Made by a program: the position numbers and the translations under genes
In this document: positions 19,302 to 29,400 of the stretch, in pieces
Numbering within the stretch: the first letter of the stretch is position 1
Layout: each line of letters begins with the position of its first letter
NCBI RefSeq assembly: GCF_014212315.1
Contig: NZ_JACKXE010000001.1
Location: 1,054,001 to 1,118,000, forward strand
DNA: 64,000 nt
Reading direction: 5' to 3'
From: Nocardioides luti
GTDB taxonomy: Bacteria; Actinomycetota; Actinomycetes; Propionibacteriales; Nocardioidaceae
The notes under the pieces: generated by a model
What the model saw: only the letters and a program-made list of their open reading frames with translations
Databases searched by the model: none
What the model was told of the DNA's origin: nothing

Positions 19302-20489
19302 TCACCGTCGTGACGTCCGCGCACGGTCGACGACCGGGGCGATCGCCTCCACGAGCGCGTCGACGTCGGCCTGCGTCGAGCTGTGGCCGAGCGAGAAGCG
19401 CAGCGAGTGGCGCGCGGCCTCGTCGGTGCAGCCCATGGCGAGCAGGACGTGGGAGGGCTGGGGTACGCCGGCGGAGCAGGCCGACCCGGTCGAGCACTCG
19501 ATCCCGCGGGCGTCGAGCAGCATCAGCAGCGAGTCGCCCTCGCAGTCGGGGAAGCCCAGGTGGGCGTTGCCGGGCAGCCGGCTGTCGCGGTCGAGCGCGG
19601 CGCCGTGCAGGTGGGCGTCCGGGACCGCGGCGACGACCCGGGCGACGAGGTCGTCGCGCAGCGCGGCGACCCGCTCGGCGTGGTCGGCCTGCTGCTTGAC
19701 GCTCAGCTCGACGGCCTTGGCGAAGCCGGCGATGGCGGGGGTGTCGATGGTGCCGCTGCGGATGTCGCGCTCCTGCCCGCCGCCGTGGGCGAGCGCGGTG
19801 ACGGCGACCTCGCGGCGTACGACGAGGGCGCCGACGCCGTACGGACCGCCGACCTTGTGCCCGGTCACCGTGAGCGCGTCGAGGCCGGAGGCGGCGAAGT
19901 CGACCGGCACGGAGCCGAGCGCCTGGACGGCGTCGGAGTGGACCGGGATGCCGTGCTCGGCGGCGAGCGCGACGACCTCGGCGACCGGCTGCAGGGTGCC
20001 GACCTCGTTGTTGGCCCACATGACCGAGACCAGGGCGACGGACGCCGGGTCGCGCTCGACGGAGGCGCGGAAGGCGTCCAGGTCGAGGCGGCCCTGCCGG
20101 TCGACCGGCAGCAGCTCGACGTCGGCGCCCTCGTCGGTGGCCAGCCAGTGCAGCGGGTCCAGCACGGCGTGGTGCTCGACGGCGGTGGAGAGGATGCGGG
20201 TGCGGCGCGGGTCCGCGGCCCGGCGCGACCAGAAGATGCCCTTGAGGGCGAGGTTGTCGGCCTCGGTGCCGCCGGAGGTGAAGACCACCTCGCCGGGGCG
20301 GCAGTTGAGCGCCTGGGCGATGGTCTCGCGCGACTCCTCGACCACCCGGCGGGCCTTGCGGCCGGACGCGTGCAACGAGCTCGGGTTGCCGACGTCGAGG
20401 AGGTGGGCCGTCATCGCCTCGACCGCCGCGGGGACCATCGGGGTGGTCGCGGCGTGGTCGAGGTAGACGGTGCGGTCAGGCGTGTTCAT
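19302..20489 (-). CDS. cysteine desulfurase (NifS/IscS class)
   Basis: A PLP enzyme that removes sulfur from cysteine as a persulfide. The 395-residue product shows [10 protein letters not shown] at the start, the PLP lysine Lys212 in [12 protein letters not shown], and the persulfide-forming Cys338 in [11 protein letters not shown]. The ACSAG loop fits the class I IscS/NifS group. The ATG at 20489 matches the family start. Its position directly upstream of mnmA indicates that it supplies sulfur for tRNA thiolation; a role in Fe-S assembly is also possible. Confidence 0.96.
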   Translation of the reverse strand: MNTPDRTVYLDHAATTPMVPAAVEAMTAHLLDVGNPSSLHASGRKARRVVEESRETIAQALNCRPGEVVFTSGGTEADNLALKGIFWSRRAADPRRTRILSTAVEHHAVLDPLHWLATDEGADVELLPVDRQGRLDLDAFRASVERDPASVALVSVMWANNEVGTLQPVAEVVALAAEHGIPVHSDAVQALGSVPVDFAASGLDALTVTGHKVGGPYGVGALVVRREVAVTALAHGGGQERDIRSGTIDTPAIAGFAKAVELSVKQQADHAERVAALRDDLVARVVAAVPDAHLHGAALDRDSRLPGNAHLGFPDCEGDSLLMLLDARGIECSTGSACSAGVPQPSHVLLAMGCTDEAARHSLRFSLGHSSTQADVDALVEAIAPVVDRARTSRR

Positions 20490-20588
20490 CGCACCGACCA
20501 GCGTACGGCGTGTCCCGCGCGCCACGCGCATCGTCCCGCCCCGGCGGTGGGCCGGGACGGGACGGTGGCGTGCGGGGTGAGCGAGCGA

Positions 20589-21053
20589 TCAGCTGGACAC
20601 GGCCGACGCGAGGTTGCCGAGCGAGTCCTCGAGCTGGGACTTCTGGACGAGCGGGAAGGGGATCTTCTCCAGCAGCGCCTTGTCGGTGACCTTGCTCCAG
20701 TCGTAGGTCAGCGTGACGTTCGTGGCGTCGGTGCCCTGCGCCTCGAGCTGCCAGACCCACTCCCAGCCAGGCGGGTCGGTGTCCGCCGGCGCGGTCTGCC
20801 AGGCGAGCAGGTGGTTCTTGTCGTAGCCGGTGACCGTGTTGTCGGTCTGGTAGTCCCCACCCATGTGCGGGCCGGTCATGTTCATCCGGAACACCTGCCC
20901 GGTGGCGGTGATGCGGTCGGTCTTCTCGTCGCTGACGACGAAGCCGGAGCCGTCGAGCTCGGTGTGCCGGGCGGGGTTGGAGAGGACGTCGAACACCGCG
21001 GTGGACGGGGCGTCGATCGTGCGCTGGACCTGGATCTTCGTGTCGTCGGTCAT
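20589..21053 (-). CDS. SRPBCC-fold protein
   Basis: A 154-residue START/polyketide-cyclase-like protein. IQVQRTIDAPSTAVFDVLSNPARHTELDG is the usual opening strand and helix, and VTLTYDWSKV with the long C-terminal helix completes the helix-grip fold. Such proteins bind hydrophobic ligands in a cavity. The ligand is unknown. The gene stands alone, 99 bases from the cysteine desulfurase start and codirectional with the nuclease-like gene upstream. Confidence 0.85.
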   Translation of the reverse strand: MTDDTKIQVQRTIDAPSTAVFDVLSNPARHTELDGSGFVVSDEKTDRITATGQVFRMNMTGPHMGGDYQTDNTVTGYDKNHLLAWQTAPADTDPPGWEWVWQLEAQGTDATNVTLTYDWSKVTDKALLEKIPFPLVQKSQLEDSLGNLASAVSS

Positions 21054-21105
21054 GCCTCCACCCTGCGTCGCGATCGGCGCCAACTCAAGGCCGACCGTGG
21101 CGGGC

Positions 21106-22125
21106 TCACTTGCGGGCGACCTCGGCCACGACGGCACGGTGGTCGGTGCCGGGGACGTCGACGGTGTGCGTGCCGAGCGCCGCGAGGCGCCGCCCGACCA
21201 GGACGTGGTCGATCTGCACCAGGGGCGGCAGGCCGACGCCGAGCAGCCCGCGGATGCCGTTCGAGGGCCAGGTCGGCTGCCAGCCCTCGTTGGCCAGCTC
21301 GGCCACCGACCGCAGGCCGAGGTCGCCGAGCGCCCGCATCGGCGGGTGGTCCAAAGTGGCGTTGAAGTCCCCCACCACGAGGTCCGGGTCCGCGTCCTCG
21401 ACCGCCGCCCGGATCGCCGCGTGGTCGGCGCGCCACTGGGCGGGCTCCGTCGGGGCGTAGGGGTGCACCACCAGCAGCGTCAGCGCGTCGCCGACGTCCG
21501 GGTCGGTGACCCGGACCAGCCAGGACTCGTGGCCGGTGTCGACGGGCTCCGCGGTGCCCAGCAGGGTCCGCGAGAAGACCATCGTCCCGTCCGCGTCGAG
21601 CGCGTGCGCCTCCCCGATGCGGAACGGGAAGAGGTCGGCGAGCCCCGCCGCCTCCATGTCGGCCAGCTCCTCGGTCGTGACCTCCTCGACGACCAGCACG
21701 TCGACGTCCTCCTCCGAGGCCGTCCGCACCAGCTCGATCCCGTCGGCGTGACCGGCGTACAGGTTGGCCGTCATCACGACCAGCGTCCGCGCGCCGTCCG
21801 CCGGCGGCGGGTTCGCCCCGAGCAGCCGCGGCGCGAACCACACGGCGTGCAGCACCAGCCCGACGAGCGCCACCAGGGCGACCAGCGCCGGACCCGCCCC
21901 CGCGACCCCACGCCCGCGTCCCCCACCGCGCCGGCGGGCGAGCACCAGCACCAGAAGCGCGACGACCAGCACCACGGCGTACGCCGGGAGCGCCAGCGGC
22001 GTGAACGACTCCGCCCGGATCAGCCGCCCGGAGCCCGGGTCGGTCGCGCGGACCACCGTCAGGAAGGCGGCCGGGGCGAGGACCACGAGCGCCGCGAGCC
22101 CCAGGACCACCCCCCGCGCTCGCAT
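21106..22125 (-). CDS. membrane-anchored endonuclease/exonuclease/phosphatase-family protein
   Basis: A 339-residue protein with three N-terminal hydrophobic segments (residues about 5-25, 40-60 and 70-95) followed by an extracytoplasmic EEP domain. Recognisable motifs are VMTANLYAGHAD, VLVVEEVTTEEL (the Glu of the metal site), VVGDFNATLDHPPM and the closing GTDHRAVVAEV with the catalytic Asp-His. Known relatives hydrolyse phosphodiesters, nucleic acids or lipids; the substrate here is not clear. A TAGATT box 7 bases upstream of the ATG points to a leaderless transcript. The GNAT gene diverges from it across 74 bases. Confidence 0.87.
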   Translation of the reverse strand: MRARGVVLGLAALVVLAPAAFLTVVRATDPGSGRLIRAESFTPLALPAYAVVLVVALLVLVLARRRGGGRGRGVAGAGPALVALVALVGLVLHAVWFAPRLLGANPPPADGARTLVVMTANLYAGHADGIELVRTASEEDVDVLVVEEVTTEELADMEAAGLADLFPFRIGEAHALDADGTMVFSRTLLGTAEPVDTGHESWLVRVTDPDVGDALTLLVVHPYAPTEPAQWRADHAAIRAAVEDADPDLVVGDFNATLDHPPMRALGDLGLRSVAELANEGWQPTWPSNGIRGLLGVGLPPLVQIDHVLVGRRLAALGTHTVDVPGTDHRAVVAEVARK

Positions 22126-22199
22126 GGGCGCCAATCTAGCGACGCGAGCGAGGTCCCGGACGTCCAGCACCTCCCGGGCGCTGCGGTCTACGCTGCGGC

Positions 22200-22790
22200 G
22201 TGCCCGAGTTCACCTGGCGACCGGCCAACGAGGCAGCACCCGAGGACGTCGAGGCGGTCCTCGGCACCGGCGGCGCCCGCAAGTGCCGCTGCCAGGCGCT
22301 CAAGTGCGCCGGGTGGATCTGGAGCGACACCACCCAGGAGCAGCGCGAGGCCGCCCTCGTCGAGCAGACCGCGTGCGGCACCGACGGGCCGACGTCCGGC
22401 CTGGTGGGGTACGTCGACGGCGAGCCGGCCGGGTGGGTCGCGGTCGAGCCGCGGGAGAACTACCCCCGCGTGTGGAGCCGCAAGAAGGACTGGATGCGCC
22501 GCGACCCCGAGCTCGCGGGCGTCTGGTCGGTCACGTGCTTCGTGGTCCGCCCGGGCTTCCGGCGCCAGGGCCTGACCTACGAGCTGGCCGCAGCGGCGGT
22601 GACCCACGCCCGGCAGGCCGGTGCCCACGTCCTCGAGGGCTACCCCACCGAGCCCGCGCCCGGCCGGACGGTCATCTGGGACGAGGCGTCGGTCGGGCTG
22701 CTGCAGGTCTTCCTCGACGCGGGGTTCGAGGTCGTCGCCTCCCCCACCCTGCGCCGCCGGGTGGTGCGGCACCGGTTCGACGGGTCCTGA
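22200..22790 (+). CDS. GNAT family N-acetyltransferase
   Basis: A 196-residue acetyltransferase-like protein. The acetyl-CoA site is visible in VTCFVVRPGFRRQGLTYELAAAAVTHARQ (RxxG-like RRQGLT), and the end KIVASP-type strand is followed by RRRVVRHRF. The N-terminus contains CRCQALKC, an unusual cysteine cluster also seen in some GNAT proteins of this size that may bind a metal. A TACGCT box lies 5 bases before the GTG start. The gene converges with proB across 6 bases. Substrate unknown. Confidence 0.85.
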   Translation: MPEFTWRPANEAAPEDVEAVLGTGGARKCRCQALKCAGWIWSDTTQEQREAALVEQTACGTDGPTSGLVGYVDGEPAGWVAVEPRENYPRVWSRKKDWMRRDPELAGVWSVTCFVVRPGFRRQGLTYELAAAAVTHARQAGAHVLEGYPTEPAPGRTVIWDEASVGLLQVFLDAGFEVVASPTLRRRVVRHRFDGS

Positions 22791-22796
22791 GGGGCC

Positions 22797-23954
22797 TCAG
22801 AGCAGGACGAGGTCGTCGCGGTGCACGACCTCGCGCTCGTACGCCGCCCCGAGCTCGCGCTTGAGGTCGTGGGAGTTCTTGCCGACGAGCCCGGGGATCT
22901 CCTCGGCGTCGAAGTTCACCAGACCGCGGGCGACGGGGACGCCGTCCGGGCCGGCCAGGTCGACGGGGTCGCCGGCCGAGAAGGTGCCGGTCACCCCGGT
23001 GACGCCCGCGGCCAGCAGCGACGCCCGGCGCTCCACGACGGCCCGCACGGCGCCGGGGTCGAGCAGCACGGTTCCCTTGGACTCGGTCGCGTGCGCCAGC
23101 CACAGCAGTCGCGTGGGGCGCCGGCGGCCGGTCGCGTGGAAGAGGGTGCCGACCTGCTCGCCCGCCAGGGCCTGCGGCGCCTGGTCGGCGGCGGTGAGGA
23201 CGACGGGGATGCCGGCGCCGGTGGCGATCCGCGCCGCGTCGACCTTGGTCTGCATGCCGCCGGTCCCGACGCCCGCGGCGCCGGTGCTGCCGAGGCGTAC
23301 GTCGTCGAGGTCGGCCAGCGCGGTGACGTCGCTGATCAGGGTGCTGGCGGGGTCGGCCGGGTCCGCGTCGTACAGCCCGTCGACGTCGGACAGCAGCACC
23401 AGCAGGTCCGCGTGCACGAGGTGGGCGACGAGGGCGGCGAGCCGGTCGTTGTCACCGAAGCGGATCTCGGTGGTGGCGACGGTGTCGTTCTCGTTGACGA
23501 TCGGGAGCACGCCGAGCTCGAGGAGCTTGGCGAAGGTCTGGGAGGCGTTGCGGTAGTGCGAGCGCCGGGTCACGTCGTCCAGCGTCAGCAGCACCTGGCC
23601 GGCGACGACGTCGTGGCGCGCCAGCTCCTCGGTGTAGCGGTGCACGAGCAGCCCCTGGCCCACCGAGGCGGCCGCCTGCTGGGCGGCCAGCGACCGCGGA
23701 CGGCGGGTGAGGCCGAGCGGGCGCAGCCCGGCCGCGATCGCGCCGGACGAGACGAGCACGACCTCGACCCCGCGGGCCCGGAGCGCCCCGAGCGCGTCGA
23801 CGAGGGCACGGACCCGGTCCGGGTCGATCCCCCCGGCGGCCGTGGTGAGCGACGACGACCCGACTTTGACCACGACGCGCCGCGCGGCGGTCACCGCAGG
23901 GCGCGGCGACCGGCTCCCCGCGGGGGCCTCGGACGGGGCGTCGGGCAGGCTCAT
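22797..23954 (-). CDS. proB: glutamate 5-kinase with PUA domain
   Basis: Catalyses the first step of proline synthesis, phosphorylating glutamate. The 385-residue product has the amino-acid-kinase domain starting [11 protein letters not shown] and containing [18 protein letters not shown] and [14 protein letters not shown]-terminal PUA domain spans about residues 295-370. The ATG at 23954 overlaps the obg stop by 4 bases, a common actinobacterial arrangement. The first 24 residues, rich in Ser and Pro, are longer than in many homologues. Confidence 0.97.
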   Translation of the reverse strand: MSLPDAPSEAPAGSRSPRPAVTAARRVVVKVGSSSLTTAAGGIDPDRVRALVDALGALRARGVEVVLVSSGAIAAGLRPLGLTRRPRSLAAQQAAASVGQGLLVHRYTEELARHDVVAGQVLLTLDDVTRRSHYRNASQTFAKLLELGVLPIVNENDTVATTEIRFGDNDRLAALVAHLVHADLLVLLSDVDGLYDADPADPASTLISDVTALADLDDVRLGSTGAAGVGTGGMQTKVDAARIATGAGIPVVLTAADQAPQALAGEQVGTLFHATGRRRPTRLLWLAHATESKGTVLLDPGAVRAVVERRASLLAAGVTGVTGTFSAGDPVDLAGPDGVPVARGLVNFDAEEIPGLVGKNSHDLKRELGAAYEREVVHRDDLVLL

Positions 23955-25486
23955 GCGTCGGGGTCGTTCTCGGCCCAGTCGGGGTCGTTGCTCGAGCCGA
24001 CGACGTACGCCTTGGGACCGTAGGTCTCGGGCTTGTCGAGGCGGCGGGCGACGTCGGCGCGGGTCTCGTTCTCGGCGCGGTCGGGCAGGGCCTCCTGGAT
24101 CGCCTTGCGACGACCGTGGGCCGGGCGCTGCTCGTCGAAGCGCTGGTCCTCGCCACGGCGGCCGAGCATCTCGGCGCCGGCGTCGATCCCGGGCTTGAAG
24201 TCGAAGACGACGGCGTTGTCCGGGTCACCGATGAGGACGGTGTCGCCCTCCTGGCAGCCGAGCTGGACGAGGCGGGCCTCGACGCCGAGCTTGTTGAGCC
24301 GGTCGGAGAGGAAGCCGACGGCCTCGTCGTTGCTGAAGTCGGTCTGGCGGATCCAGCGCTCGGGCTTCTCGCCGCGCACCCGCCAGCCCTCGCCGGTCTC
24401 GGTGACGGTGAAGGCGTCGCTGCCGTCGGCCGACGGCGGGCGGAGCACGATCCGCTTGGCCTCGGTGACGGGCTTCTCGGCGCGCGCCCGCGCGACGATG
24501 CCGGCCATCGCGAAGGTCAGGTCGCGCATCCCCTCGCCGGAGGCGGCGGAGACGGGGAAGACGGTCAGGCCGCGCTCGCGCAGGTCGTCGATGACCATGT
24601 CGGAGATGTCGCGGCCGTCCGGGACGTCGATCTTGTTGAGGGCGATCAGGCGGGGGCGGTCCTCGAGGCCGCCGTACCGGCTGAGCTCGTTCTCGATGAT
24701 GTCGAGGTCCTCGGCGGGGTTGCGGCCGGGCTCCATGGTCGCGGTGTCGAGCACGTGGACCAGGGCGGCGCAGCGCTCGATGTGGCGCAGGAAGTCGTGG
24801 CCGAGGCCGCGCCCCTCGCTGGCGCCCTCGATCAGCCCGGGCACGTCGGCGACGGTGAAGGTCGTCTCACCGGCCGTGACGACGCCGAGGTTCGGGACGA
24901 GGGTGGTGAAGGGGTAGTCCGCGATCTTGGGACGGGCCCGGCTCATCGCGGCGATCAGGCTGGACTTGCCGGCGCTGGGGAAGCCGACCAGGCCGATGTC
25001 GGCGACGACCTTGAGCTCGAGGCGGATCTCCCGCTCGTCGCCCGGCTCGCCGAGCAGCGCGAAGCCGGGGGCCTTGCGCTTGGAGGACGCGAGGGCGGCG
25101 TTGCCGAGCCCGCCGCGACCGCCCTGGGCGATCACCATCTCGGTGCCGGCACCGGTCAGGTCGGCCAGCACGTTGCCCTTGGCGTCCTTGACGACCGTGC
25201 CGTCCGGGACGGCCAGCACGAGGTCGGCGGCGTGCGCGCCGTTCTTGTGCGAGCCCGCGCCGTGCCCGCCGTTCTCGGCCTTGCGCTTGGGGCTGTGGTG
25301 GTAGTCCACCAGCGTGGTCACGTCGGGGTCGACCCGCAGGATGATCGAGCCGCCGGGGCCGCCGTTGCCGCCGTCGGGGCCGCCGAGGGGCTTGAACTTC
25401 TCCCGGTGCACCGACGCGACACCGTGACCGCCCCGGCCCGCGGCGACGTGCAGCGAGACCTGGTCGACGAAGGTCGGGACAGCCAT
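23951..25486 (-). CDS. obg: Obg family GTPase
   Basis: A ribosome-associated GTPase involved in 50S maturation and stress control. The 511-residue product has the glycine-rich Obg fold ([13 protein letters not shown] through [14 protein letters not shown]), then the G domain with P-loop GFPSAGKSS at 168-176. [17 protein letters not shown] and the OCT domain (about 350-430) follow. A further acidic, charged C-terminal tail of about 80 residues is typical of actinobacterial members. It is separated from rpmA by the 36-bp repeat array and a terminator, so it may be transcribed partly on its own. Confidence 0.97.
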   Translation of the reverse strand: MAVPTFVDQVSLHVAAGRGGHGVASVHREKFKPLGGPDGGNGGPGGSIILRVDPDVTTLVDYHHSPKRKAENGGHGAGSHKNGAHAADLVLAVPDGTVVKDAKGNVLADLTGAGTEMVIAQGGRGGLGNAALASSKRKAPGFALLGEPGDEREIRLELKVVADIGLVGFPSAGKSSLIAAMSRARPKIADYPFTTLVPNLGVVTAGETTFTVADVPGLIEGASEGRGLGHDFLRHIERCAALVHVLDTATMEPGRNPAEDLDIIENELSRYGGLEDRPRLIALNKIDVPDGRDISDMVIDDLRERGLTVFPVSAASGEGMRDLTFAMAGIVARARAEKPVTEAKRIVLRPPSADGSDAFTVTETGEGWRVRGEKPERWIRQTDFSNDEAVGFLSDRLNKLGVEARLVQLGCQEGDTVLIGDPDNAVVFDFKPGIDAGAEMLGRRGEDQRFDEQRPAHGRRKAIQEALPDRAENETRADVARRLDKPETYGPKAYVVGSSNDPDWAENDPDA

Positions 25487-25501
25487 GGGGGTTCCTACTC
25501 T

Positions 25502-25650
25502 CGGTGGTGGAGGTGGTTGCCTGGCAACCGTCTCGCCCGGTGGTTGAGGAGGTTGCGAAGCAACCGTCTCACCCGGTGGTTGAGGAGGTTGCGAAGCAAC
25601 CGTCTCGCCCGGTGGTTGAGGAGGTTGCGAAGCAACCGTCTCGAAACCAC
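25502..25650. repeat. tandem array of four 36-bp palindromic units
   Basis: Units begin at 25502, 25538, 25574 and 25610 with an exact 36-base period. Each holds CGGTGGTTGAGGAGGTTGC followed by GAAGCAACC, a 6-bp stem hairpin, then GTCTCGCC or GTCTCACC. The last unit ends in GTCTCGAAACCAC, closing an outer GTGGTT/AACCAC stem. The same family occurs at 41979-42183. The apparent Arg-Leu-Asn-His repeat protein read through it is not a gene. Confidence 0.9.
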
Positions 25651-25680
25651 GAAAGGCGCCCCGATCACGGGACGCCCTTC
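25651..25680 (-). terminator. terminator-like hairpin between rpmA and obg
   Basis: On the minus strand GAAGGGCGTCCCG pairs imperfectly with CGGGGCGCCTTTC around a short ATCA-type loop, then runs into TTTCGTGGTTT. It lies 28 bases after the rpmA stop and probably reduces readthrough into obg. Confidence 0.6.
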
Positions 25681-25708
25681 GTGTGAAGTCTGCTGAGGGA
25701 GCGTCAGG

Positions 25709-25963
25709 TCACTCGCCCGGGACGATGTTGACGACCCGGCGACCACGACGCGTGCCGAACTCGACGGCACCGCCGACGAGCGCGAACAGGGTGTCGTCAC
25801 CGCCGCGGCCGACGCCGCTGCCCGGGTGGAAGTGCGTGCCGCGCTGGCGCACGATGATCTCGCCGGCGTTGACCAGCTGACCGCCGTACCGCTTGACACC
25901 GAGACGCTGGGAGTTCGAGTCGCGCCCGTTCTTGGTGGACGCGGCGCCCTTCTTGTGAGCCAT
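25709..25963 (-). CDS. rpmA: 50S ribosomal protein L27
   Basis: An 84-residue large-subunit protein whose N-terminus reaches the peptidyl-transferase centre. The sequence begins [20 protein letters not shown] and contains [21 protein letters not shown], diagnostic of L27. No N-terminal cleavage extension is present. It lies 48 bases after rplU in the usual rplU-rpmA operon. Confidence 0.99.
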   Translation of the reverse strand: MAHKKGAASTKNGRDSNSQRLGVKRYGGQLVNAGEIIVRQRGTHFHPGSGVGRGGDDTLFALVGGAVEFGTRRGRRVVNIVPGE

Positions 25964-26011
25964 GAGTTCAGTCCTTCTTCGCTGTGAGCCTGACGAGATC
26001 CGAGCCGGGGC

Positions 26012-26320
26012 TCAGAGCGAGATGTCGGTGACCTTGACCTGGGTGTACTTCTGGCGGTGACCCTGGCGCTTCTTGTAACCGGTCTTGTTCTTGTACTTCT
26101 GGATGATGATCTTGGGGCCCTTGGTGGCACCGAGCACCTCGACGGTCACGGAGGCCTTGTCGAGCGCCTTCGCGTCGGAGGTGATGGTCTCGCCGTCGAC
26201 GGCCAGCACCACGGGAAGCGTGATGGTCTCGCCGACCCCGGTGGTCACCTTGTCGATCTCGATGACGTCGCCCACGGCAACCTTCTGCTGCTTGGCGCCT
26301 GCGCGCACGATCGCGTACAC
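26012..26320 (-). CDS. rplU: 50S ribosomal protein L21
   Basis: A 102-residue large-subunit protein. [18 protein letters not shown] at the start and [18 protein letters not shown] at the end are characteristic. The start is the GTG at 26320: it gives normal length, and AAGGAG sits exactly 6 bases upstream. An ATG five codons earlier (26335) overlaps that Shine-Dalgarno sequence and would add the atypical residues MKETA, so it was rejected. Promoter and leader lie between here and rne. Confidence 0.98.
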   Translation of the reverse strand: MYAIVRAGAKQQKVAVGDVIEIDKVTTGVGETITLPVVLAVDGETITSDAKALDKASVTVEVLGATKGPKIIIQKYKNKTGYKKRQGHRQKYTQVKVTDISL

Positions 26321-26431
26321 CGCGGTCTCCTTCATCTTTGCGTTCAACGTCCGGGTCTGCGGCACGCCTGAAACCCCTTCTCGGGGCCGGATGCACTGCA
26401 GGAGGCGCGCGTGTCCGCGCACCGAGGGTCA

Positions 26432-26460
26432 ATACTACGGATCCGGCGCCCCCACCGCAA
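26432..26460 (-). promoter_or_regulatory. rplU-rpmA promoter
   Basis: On the minus strand TTGCGG (complement of 26455-26460) and TAGTAT (complement of 26432-26437) are 17 bases apart. This fits a housekeeping promoter about 105 bases upstream of rplU, leaving an L21 leader. It overlaps the loop and right arm of the rne terminator hairpin. Confidence 0.75.
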
Positions 26461-26481
26461 AACGGTGTCCGGGGGCGCCGG
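26443..26481 (-). terminator. terminator-like hairpin after rne
   Basis: Arms CCGGCGCCCC and GGGGCGCCGG form a 10-bp outer stem, with an inner CACCG/CGGTG stem and a TTTTG loop. It begins 10 bases after the rne stop on the minus strand. The -35 box of the rplU promoter lies inside it. Confidence 0.7.
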
Positions 26482-26491
26482 TCCGGGGAGC

Positions 26492-29400
26492 TCAGCGCTT
26501 GCGCGAGCCCTTCTTCTTGATCGGGACGTGGCCCACGGGGTGGCCCTCGCCGTTGTCGCCGGGCTCGTGCACCGCGGTGCCGGGCTCGACGGTGCCGGAC
26601 ACCGGCGGGGCGCCCACGGTGCCCGTGGTCGCCGCGCTGGTCGCTGCACCGGTCGAGGCGCTGGCCTCGGGAGTGCTCGCGGGCGGTCCGGCCGGACGGC
26701 TCGCGCTGCGGCCGCGGGTCCGGGTGATGACCTTGGGCGGCTCGGGCGCCGTCGCCGGGGCGACGGGCTCGGGCGCCACCGGGGCCGGCTCGGCCACCGG
26801 CACGCTGACGGTCATCGGCTCCGCCGGCGAGGTGGTGGTCGTCGTCGGGCGGCTGGCGCTGCGGCGCCGCGAGCGGGTCACGACCTTCGGCGGCTCGCTC
26901 GCGCTGCCGGCCTCCGGGGACGGCTCGGCGGCCGGGGCGGCCTCCTGCCTCACCGGGGCGGCCGCGGCGGGAGCCTCGGTCAGGGTCTCGGGCGCCTCGG
27001 AGGGCGGGGCCACGGGGGTGCTGTCGGCCGGGGCCTCGTCGACCGGGCGCGCCTTGTCGGCGTTCTCCGGCTTCGCCACCGAGGCGACGTACGACGGGGA
27101 GGGCACCGCGCCCTTGTCGGCGGGGCTGTCGGCGCGCTCCTGCGAGCCGCGCTCCTGGTCGCCACCGCGGCCACGACCGCGGCCGCCGTCGCGACCACCG
27201 TCACGGCCTCCGTCGCGACCGCCACGGTTGCCGTTGTCGCCGCGACCGCTGTCGGAGCGGTGGTCGCCCTTGTCGGACGAGCCCTGGTCCTGCTGGCCGC
27301 CCTGGTTGCCCTGGTCGTCGCCGCCACGGCCGCCGCGGCTGCGGCGTCCGCCGCCGCTGCGCCGGCCACCGTCGTCGTCGCCCGACCGGCCCGGGTCGAC
27401 GGGCGTGTCCTGGATGACGACGCCACGGCCCTGGCAGTGCGAGCAGTTCTCGCTGAAGGACTCCACGAGCCCGGTGCCGATCCGCTTGCGCGTCATCTGC
27501 ACGAGGCCGAGCGAGGTCACCTCGGCGACCTGGTGACGGGTCCGGTCGCGGCCCAGGCACTCGACGAGGCGCCGGAGCACCAGGTCGCGGTTGGACTCGA
27601 GGACCATGTCGATGAAGTCGATGACGATGATGCCGCCGATGTCGCGGAGCCGGAGCTGGCGCACCATCTCCTCGGCCGCCTCGAGGTTGTTCTTGGTGAC
27701 GGTCTCCTCGAGGTTGCCCCCGGAGCCGGTGAACTTGCCGGTGTTGACGTCGACGACGGTCATCGCCTCGGTGCGGTCGATGATCAGCGAGCCGCCGGAG
27801 GGCAGCCAGACCTTGCGGTCGAGGCCCTTGGCGATCTGCTCGTCGATCCGGAACGCGCCGAAGCTGTCCTTGCCGTTGTTCGCGCCGCGGTCGTAGCGCT
27901 CGAGACGCTCCTCGAGGTCGGGCGCGACGTGCTGGACGTAGCTCTGGACCGTGTCCCAGGCGTCCTCGCCCTCGATGACCAGCTTCGCGAAGTCCTCGGT
28001 GAAGAGGTCGCGGACGACCTTGAGGGTCAGGTCCGGCTCGCCGTACAGCAGCTGCGGGGCGCTGCCCTTGACCTTGCCCTCGATGTCCTCCCAGCGCGCC
28101 TTGAGCCGCTCGACGTCGCGCGTCAGCTCGTCCTCGCTGGCGCCCTCGGCGGCGGTGCGGACGATGACGCCCGCGGTGTCCGGGACGATCTCCTTGAGCA
28201 GCGTCTTGAGGCGCTGGCGCTCGGTGTCGGGCAGCTTGCGGGAGATGCCGCTGGTGGTGCCGTCGGGCACGTACACCAGGAAGCGGCCGGCCAGGCTGAC
28301 CTGGCTGGTGAGCCGGGCGCCCTTGTGGCCGATCGGGTCCTTGGTGACCTGCACGAGGATCGGCTGGCCCGAGGTGAGGACCGACTCGATCTTGCGGGGC
28401 GCGCCGTCCTTGTGGCCGAGCGCGGACCAGTTGACCTCACCGGCGTACAGCACCGCGTTGCGGCCCTTGCCGATGTCGATGAACGCCGCCTCCATGGAGG
28501 GCAGCACGTTCTGGACGCGGCCGAGGTAGACGTTGCCGATGATCGACGTCTGCGACTCGCGGGCCACGTAGTGCTCGACGAGCACCTTGTCCTCGAGGAC
28601 GGCGATCTGGGTCAGGTCCTCGCGCTGGCGGATGACCATGACGCGCTCGACGGCCTCGCGGCGGGCGAGGAACTCCGCCTCGCTGACGATCGGGGCGCGG
28701 CGGCGGCCCGCCTCGCGACCGTCGCGGCGGCGCTGCTTCTTGGCCTCGAGGCGGGTCGAGCCGGAGATCGCGGTGATCTCGTCCTCGGCGTTGCGCGGCC
28801 GGCGGACGCGGGTGGTGGTGTTCTCCGGGTCGTCGGAGCCCCCGTCGTCGTCACCGGTACGGCGCCGGCGACGGCGGCGACGGGACGAGCCCTCGCCCCC
28901 GGGCTCGTCGGAGTCGCCGTCAGCGTCCTTGTCCTCGGCGCCGCGGTTGCCGCCCTGCTTGGCGTCCTGCTTGCCGTCCTGGCCGGACTGCTTGGCGTCC
29001 TGGCGACCGCCGCCGTTGCCCTGCCGGCCGTCCTGGCGGTTGTCGTCGTCGTTGGTGTCGCCGTCGCCGGACTTGCGGCGGCGGCGTCCCCCGCGACGGC
29101 GGCGACGGCGGCCGGTGCCGCCCTCGTTGTCGTCGCTCTCGTTGTCGTTGTCGCCCTCGGCGTCGTCCGCGCTGTCGTCCGCGGTGCCGTCGGCGTCGTC
29201 GGTGTCGTCCGACGCGGCGTCGGCCTGCGGGGCGTCGTCGGTGGCGGCGGCCTCGGCCGGCGTCTCCTCCTCGTCCTCGACGGGCTTCGCGGCGGCGCGC
29301 TTGCGCGGCTGCGAGCGCTTGCGGGCCGGGGCCTTGGTCTCCTCGGCGGGCGCCTCGGCAGGCGTCTCGTCCGACGCAGCCTCGGCCGCGGCGGTCTCGT

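Noticed and set aside
25495..26130. An open frame encoding an Arg-Leu-Leu-Arg-Asn-Leu-Leu-Asn-His repeat protein on the minus strand.
   Set aside because: It is the translation of the 36-bp palindromic DNA repeats running on through the antisense-frame reading of rpmA; there is no start signal and the real gene there is L27.
26321..26335. ATG at 26335 as the rplU start.
   Set aside because: It overlaps the AAGGAG ribosome site of the GTG at 26320 and would add atypical residues to a protein of conserved length.
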